64,000 bases of DNA from an uncultured Eubacteriales bacterium (GTDB lineage: Bacteria > Bacillota > Clostridia > Christensenellales > CAG-138): NCBI GenBank assembly GCA_900543475.1, contig UQRU01000001.1:1-64000 (forward strand), in the 5' to 3' direction. The notes under the pieces were generated by a model. It was not told where the DNA came from, ran no database searches, and worked only from the letters and a program-made list of their open reading frames with translations. Shown here one piece after another: positions 62,400 to 64,000 of the stretch (positions are counted from its first letter, which is position 1; each line of letters opens with the position of its first letter). The position numbers and the translations under genes are program-made.

Positions 62400-62482
62400 T
62401 GCAAGAATTGCATCCTATGGATTTTTTATTGCCTTTTTCATTTGAATTTGCTACAATAATGCAAGTACGTGCAATTCTTGCG
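62400..62482 (+). promoter_or_regulatory. surE promoter flanked by two palindromic operator-like sites
   Basis: The promoter is TTGCCT (62429-62434), 17 bases, TACAAT (62452-62457). Upstream lies TGCAA-GAA-TTGCA (62400-62412), downstream TGCAA-TTC-TTGCG (62470-62482). The two sites are also inverted repeats of each other over 12 bases (62401-62412 and 62470-62481). Such a pair fits a dimeric repressor that may loop the DNA. Confidence 0.6.
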
Positions 62483-62510
62483 TCATTCTTGAAGGAGGCT
62501 CCTGGCCAAT

Positions 62511-63290
62511 ATGCAAATCATGTTAACCAACGACGATGGGGTATATGCCTATGGGATCCTGGCGCTGGCGAAGGCGCTTCAGGCCCAGGGGGGGCATCAG
62601 ATCCACATTGTGGCGCCGGATCGCGAGCAAAGCGGAACGGCCCATTCGTTTACTTTTTTGACCCCTTTGCATGCGGAACCCGTCCGCTTGGAAGGGCTGG
62701 AAAATGGGGACGCTTTTGGGGTAAGCGGTACGCCTACAGACTGCGTCAAGGTGGGAGTGAGCAATCTATTGGCGGATAAGCCGGATTGTATTATATCGGG
62801 GATCAATCATGGGCAAAATCTGGGCATAGACACCACCTATTCGGGTACGGTATCCGCAGCGTTAGAAGGGGCGTTATTGGGCATTCCCAGCATGGCGGTG
62901 TCCCTGGTAGGGAGCATGCGAAAGCTGGGCGATAAGAAACAAGCCTATTTTGACGCCGCAGCCAATATCGCGGCGGCATTGCTGCCCCGTTTTCTGCAAA
63001 GCGGCAGTTTGCTATGGAATGTCAATATTCCGGCCTTGCCCCAGGAGCAGATCCGCGGAGTGCGCTTTACGCCCCTGGCTAGGCAGATTTACGACGGCAC
63101 ATATGTGGAGCGGGAGGACCCCCGGGATAGAAGGTATTTTTGGACGCCGGTCAGCGTCCACTATACCCATGATACCCAAACGGATTGCGATATCCGTTGG
63201 GTACAGGAAGGCTATATTGCCATTACGCCCTTGGTGCAGGATATGACGGATTATCCAGCCTTGCAGCGGATGCAAAATGAGGCGGAATAA
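62511..63290 (+). CDS. surE: 5'/3'-nucleotidase SurE
   Basis: The 259-residue enzyme has the metal-binding start MLTNDDGV, APDREQSGTAHS, SGTPTDCVKVG and SGINHGQNLGIDTTYSGTVS. SurE dephosphorylates nucleoside monophosphates. AAGGAGG lies 13 bases before the ATG, a long spacing. It shares a short intergenic gap with the RpiR-type regulator that follows, so the two may be co-transcribed. Confidence 0.96.
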   Translation: MQIMLTNDDGVYAYGILALAKALQAQGGHQIHIVAPDREQSGTAHSFTFLTPLHAEPVRLEGLENGDAFGVSGTPTDCVKVGVSNLLADKPDCIISGINHGQNLGIDTTYSGTVSAALEGALLGIPSMAVSLVGSMRKLGDKKQAYFDAAANIAAALLPRFLQSGSLLWNVNIPALPQEQIRGVRFTPLARQIYDGTYVEREDPRDRRYFWTPVSVHYTHDTQTDCDIRWVQEGYIAITPLVQDMTDYPALQRMQNEAE

Positions 63291-63307
63291 ATAGAGGAGA
63301 CAAATAT

Positions 63308-64000
63308 ATGGAAAACGCGGATCTGCTGGTTCGAATCAACCAAAATTTCAGCAGCTTCAGCAAAGGGCAACGGCTCTTGGCCAACTACATTATGGAAAAT
63401 TACGACAAGGCGGCCTTTGTGACGGCCTCCCGCATGGGGCATACGGTGGGGGTCAGCGAGTCCACGGTGGTGCGCTTTGCCTATGCGTTGGGCTATGACG
63501 GCTATCCGGAATTGCAGCGGGCCTTGCAGGAGCTGATCCGCAACCGGCTTACCGCCGTGCAGCGGATCCAGCTGACCTCCGAGCTGGATGAGGACGAGAT
63601 CCTGACCAACGTGCTTAAAAGCGACATCGCCAACCTGCGTGCCACCATCGATACGGCGGACAACGCCACCTTTAACCGGGTGGTGGATGAGCTATTCCAG
63701 GCAAAGAAGGTCTATATCGTGGGCATGAAAAGCGCGTCGCCCCTGGCGCAATTTTTAGGCTATTATCTGGGCTTTGTACTGGATAACGTGGTGACGGTAA
63801 ACGCTTCCTTTGGGGACGCGTACGAGAGCATGATCCGGGTGGGCCCGGAGGATCTATGCGTGGGCATCAGCTTCCCCCGGTATTCCTCCCGGACCGTAGA
63901 GGCCCTTTCCTTCGCCAAGAGCATGGGCGCCAAGGTGGTGGCCATTACAGACGGCATGTTTTCCCCTATTGCGGAATTGGCGGATTATGTTTTGCTGGCC
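63308..64000 (+). CDS. MurR/RpiR family transcriptional regulator (cut by window end)
   Basis: The first 231 residues are present and the frame is open at the edge. An N-terminal RpiR helix-turn-helix (FSKGQRLLANYIMENYDKAA, VGVSESTVVRFAYALGYDGY) is followed by a SIS sugar-isomerase domain (KKVYIVGMKSASPLAQFLGY, CVGISFPRYSSRTVEAL, AKVVAITDG). Such proteins sense phosphosugars. TAGAGGAGA precedes the ATG at 63308. It is the closest candidate to bind the palindromes upstream of surE, though this is only positional. Confidence 0.92.
   Translation, partial: MENADLLVRINQNFSSFSKGQRLLANYIMENYDKAAFVTASRMGHTVGVSESTVVRFAYALGYDGYPELQRALQELIRNRLTAVQRIQLTSELDEDEILTNVLKSDIANLRATIDTADNATFNRVVDELFQAKKVYIVGMKSASPLAQFLGYYLGFVLDNVVTVNASFGDAYESMIRVGPEDLCVGISFPRYSSRTVEALSFAKSMGAKVVAITDGMFSPIAELADYVLLA

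Larger units (their letters stand above)
62196..62510 (+). other. Control region between oadA and surE
   Basis: This 315-base gap holds the oadA terminator and the surE promoter with its two palindromes; no gene is seen in between. Confidence 0.6.

Overview
The window is a 64 kb piece of a spore-forming Firmicutes (Clostridia-type) chromosome. It carries spoIIIAA-AH, spoIVB, spo0A, spoIIM, ylmC and gerW/ytfJ, a CIRCE-controlled hrcA-grpE-dnaK-dnaJ operon, the asp23/amaP set and a Na+-pumping decarboxylase. Most of it is GC-rich with tightly overlapping genes. The first ~8.2 kb looks different: it is more AT-rich and has a mobile-element gene set. No rRNA, tRNA or CRISPR array was recognised.

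Region 1 (1-8227) is the right end of an integrative, probably conjugative, element. In order it holds the end of an ABC-2 permease, a truncated cysteine-rich KTR micro-gene overlapping a radical SAM gene, a degV gene, a winged-helix regulator, a sigma-like protein whose ribosome-binding site sits inside a long hairpin, a ~500 bp apparently non-coding structured stretch, an excisionase-like protein and two tandem tyrosine integrases. The element ends in a displaced copy of the last codons of rpsI (ribosomal protein S9), followed by a strong terminator that is probably the original one. Integration into the 3' end of rpsI is therefore inferred directly from the sequence.

Region 2 (8.6-30.6 kb) is housekeeping. 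It contains an unknown membrane protein, glmM, a DUF2200 protein, glyQS (minus strand), a Cys-rich repeat peptide, an LUD/GIY-YIG pair (minus), lepA-hemW, hrcA-grpE-dnaK-dnaJ, a minus-strand operon prmA-rsmE-mtaB-HIT, an XRE/LiaF-like membrane protein, rpsU, ylmC, nrdR, pgeF and a membrane protein.

Region 3 (30.6-53 kb) starts with the spoIIIA operon, which has a sigma-E-like promoter and a very short SpoIIIAF-position protein. Next is asp23-amaP-DUF2273, and then a nearly gapless chain nusB, TsaD-like, folD, xseA, xseB, ispA, dxs, tlyA. After that come nadK, argR, recN, spoIVB, spo0A, spoIIM and deoB, plus a DacF-like protein that has lost its penicillin-binding motifs. The Spo0A receiver has lost two of its usual signature residues.

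Region 4 (53-64 kb) contains an M50 protease, scpA, scpB, a DUF2953-position protein, gerW/ytfJ, an intact dacB-type carboxypeptidase and rluB. A split oxaloacetate-decarboxylase-type sodium pump follows (gamma, separate biotin carrier, beta, carboxyltransferase). Last come surE, whose promoter is flanked by two palindromic operator-like sites, and a RpiR-family regulator cut by the window edge.

The least explained items are the non-coding element in the mobile region, the degenerate Spo0A receiver, the catalytically dead DacF homologue, the Cys-rich repeat peptide, the mini-SpoIIIAF and the surE operator pair.
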